A stretch of 64,000 nt of DNA. Source: Berkiella_A sp963976875. Lineage in GTDB: Bacteria; Pseudomonadota; Gammaproteobacteria; Berkiellales; Berkiellaceae. The position numbers were made by a program, and so were the translations under genes. The stretch is from NCBI GenBank assembly GCA_963976875.1, contig CAXBML010000014.1, positions 1-64,000 of the forward strand, written 5' to 3'. Of this stretch, positions 63,398-64,000 are shown one piece after another (within the stretch, counting starts at the first letter, position 1; each line of letters opens with the position of its first letter). The notes below the pieces were generated by a model that saw nothing but the letters and a program-made list of their open reading frames with translations, searched no databases and was not told where the DNA came from.

Positions 63398-64000
63398 ATG
63401 AAAAAAAAATTTTCAGAGCGAATTCACAGAGGACAAATGTTATCGGCATTTTTGTTTTGTTTGAAGCAAAAAGAATTAATGTCTCTTTTGTCAAGTAATG
63501 AAGGCGCAGATATCGGTGAGATTATAGGTGCTTCTTCAGTCAATAGGACTCATGCTGATTGTATCTTCAGAACACTTCAGTCCCTGGGGGTTTTTGAAGA
63601 AAGCAAACCAGACCATTTTATTTTTCAGCACAGTATCATAGATAACCTTACTAATATTCCTGATGAATTTTTAAAGATACATAATTTACCATTTGAGCAG
63701 ATGGTCAATGATAAAGTGGCACAAGAATGGTTAGCAAAAAGTCTTGAGTTTATTTACAGTAATACGAGTACCAATTTATTTGAAAAATACTTAAAAGCAG
63801 TCGTATGGGTGCCGCTCGCCCTAATAGGCCATTTTCAGGGGAATGAAGAAAATTGTTCTGTAGATTATTCAAATCTTTCTTCTCCTGAGTTATTGAGACT
63901 TATTAAAAAAGCTATGCTTGCAGAGGGGTACTTTGAAAGTACAGGATTGCAATCTAGTGCTAAATTCAGTTTAAATTCTAATGGCAGAACAGCATTTGAA
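63398..64000 (+). CDS. Partial ORF, winged-helix-like start, runs off the window
   Basis: Translation from ATG 63398 is open for 201 codons to the window end. The start MKKKFSERIHRGQMLSAFLF and following QKELMSLLSSNEGADIGEII, then HADCIFRTLQSLGVFEES, look like the winged-helix dimerisation part of O-methyltransferase-like proteins. A further IKKAMLAEGYFESTGLQSSAKFSLNSNG repeats the same kind of helix-wing pattern. It may be the N-terminus of a polyketide synthase protein or of a tailoring methyltransferase. I cannot name the rest. No strong ribosome site precedes it. Confidence 0.55.
   Translation, partial: MKKKFSERIHRGQMLSAFLFCLKQKELMSLLSSNEGADIGEIIGASSVNRTHADCIFRTLQSLGVFEESKPDHFIFQHSIIDNLTNIPDEFLKIHNLPFEQMVNDKVAQEWLAKSLEFIYSNTSTNLFEKYLKAVVWVPLALIGHFQGNEENCSVDYSNLSSPELLRLIKKAMLAEGYFESTGLQSSAKFSLNSNGRTAFE

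Noticed and set aside
1..64000. CRISPR array, rRNA or tRNA genes
   Set aside because: I saw no regularly spaced repeats and no conserved RNA gene structure on reading both strands.

Overview
The window is AT-rich chromosomal DNA of a gammaproteobacterium. The housekeeping block miaB-phoH-ybeY-corC-lnt / leuS-lptE-holA-rsfS-rlmH (3.3-14.3 kb, minus strand) has classic gammaproteobacterial order. Many neighbours look like host-manipulation genes: a eukaryotic-type sphingosine-1-phosphate lyase, a Fic protein, a PP2C-like protein, two HAD-like proteins with repeat or low-complexity tails, and large orphan proteins. Together these suggest an intracellular, host-associated member of the Legionellales (Legionella/Coxiella/Berkiella-like). 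That placement is inference from gene content; no rRNA or tRNA gene was seen.

Layout: (1) 0-3.3 kb: hsp20 with a sigma32-type promoter, an exported protein and a HAD-like protein. (2) 3.3-14.3 kb: the housekeeping block. nadD is absent from its usual place and miaB apparently starts at a non-AUG codon. (3) 14.5-38.7 kb: accessory, effector-like region with PP2C-like, Fic and S1P lyase genes, an AbiE-type toxin-antitoxin pair between short direct repeats, a drug-type MFS transporter with a deleted pseudogene copy nearby, an ANT(6)-like nucleotidyltransferase and several orphan proteins, two of them with internal repeats. (4) 38.8-47.4 kb: small-molecule genes (PhzF-like, MFS, aspartoacylase-like with substituted metal ligands, thiopurine methyltransferase, DCC-DUF4166 fusion), gene remnants and an IS6-family fragment with one recognisable end. 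(5) 47.8-64 kb: a trans-AT polyketide biosynthesis locus. It has an Sfp-type phosphopantetheinyl transferase, then a nested IS (IS66-type inside IS3-type), then a receiver-like protein, type II thioesterase, trans-acting acyltransferase, AccD paralogue, RpfF-like crotonase (opposite strand), PfaD-type enoyl reductase, and a complete HMG-CoA-synthase beta-branching cassette (Cys-to-Ser KS, HMGS, ECH1, ECH2, donor ACP). A further ORF runs off the window end.

How the genes work together: the PPTase would activate carrier domains, the AT would load malonyl units in trans, the PfaD-type ER would reduce enoyl intermediates in trans, and the cassette would install a beta-alkyl branch. The thioesterase would edit stalled chains. 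The AccD paralogue may be a self-resistance copy of the acetyl-CoA carboxylase carboxyltransferase beta subunit, as known for andrimid. The multimodular synthase itself is not in the window and probably lies downstream of 64 kb. A branched polyketide made by a probable intracellular Legionellales-type bacterium, possibly aimed at fatty-acid synthesis, is the most notable system here.
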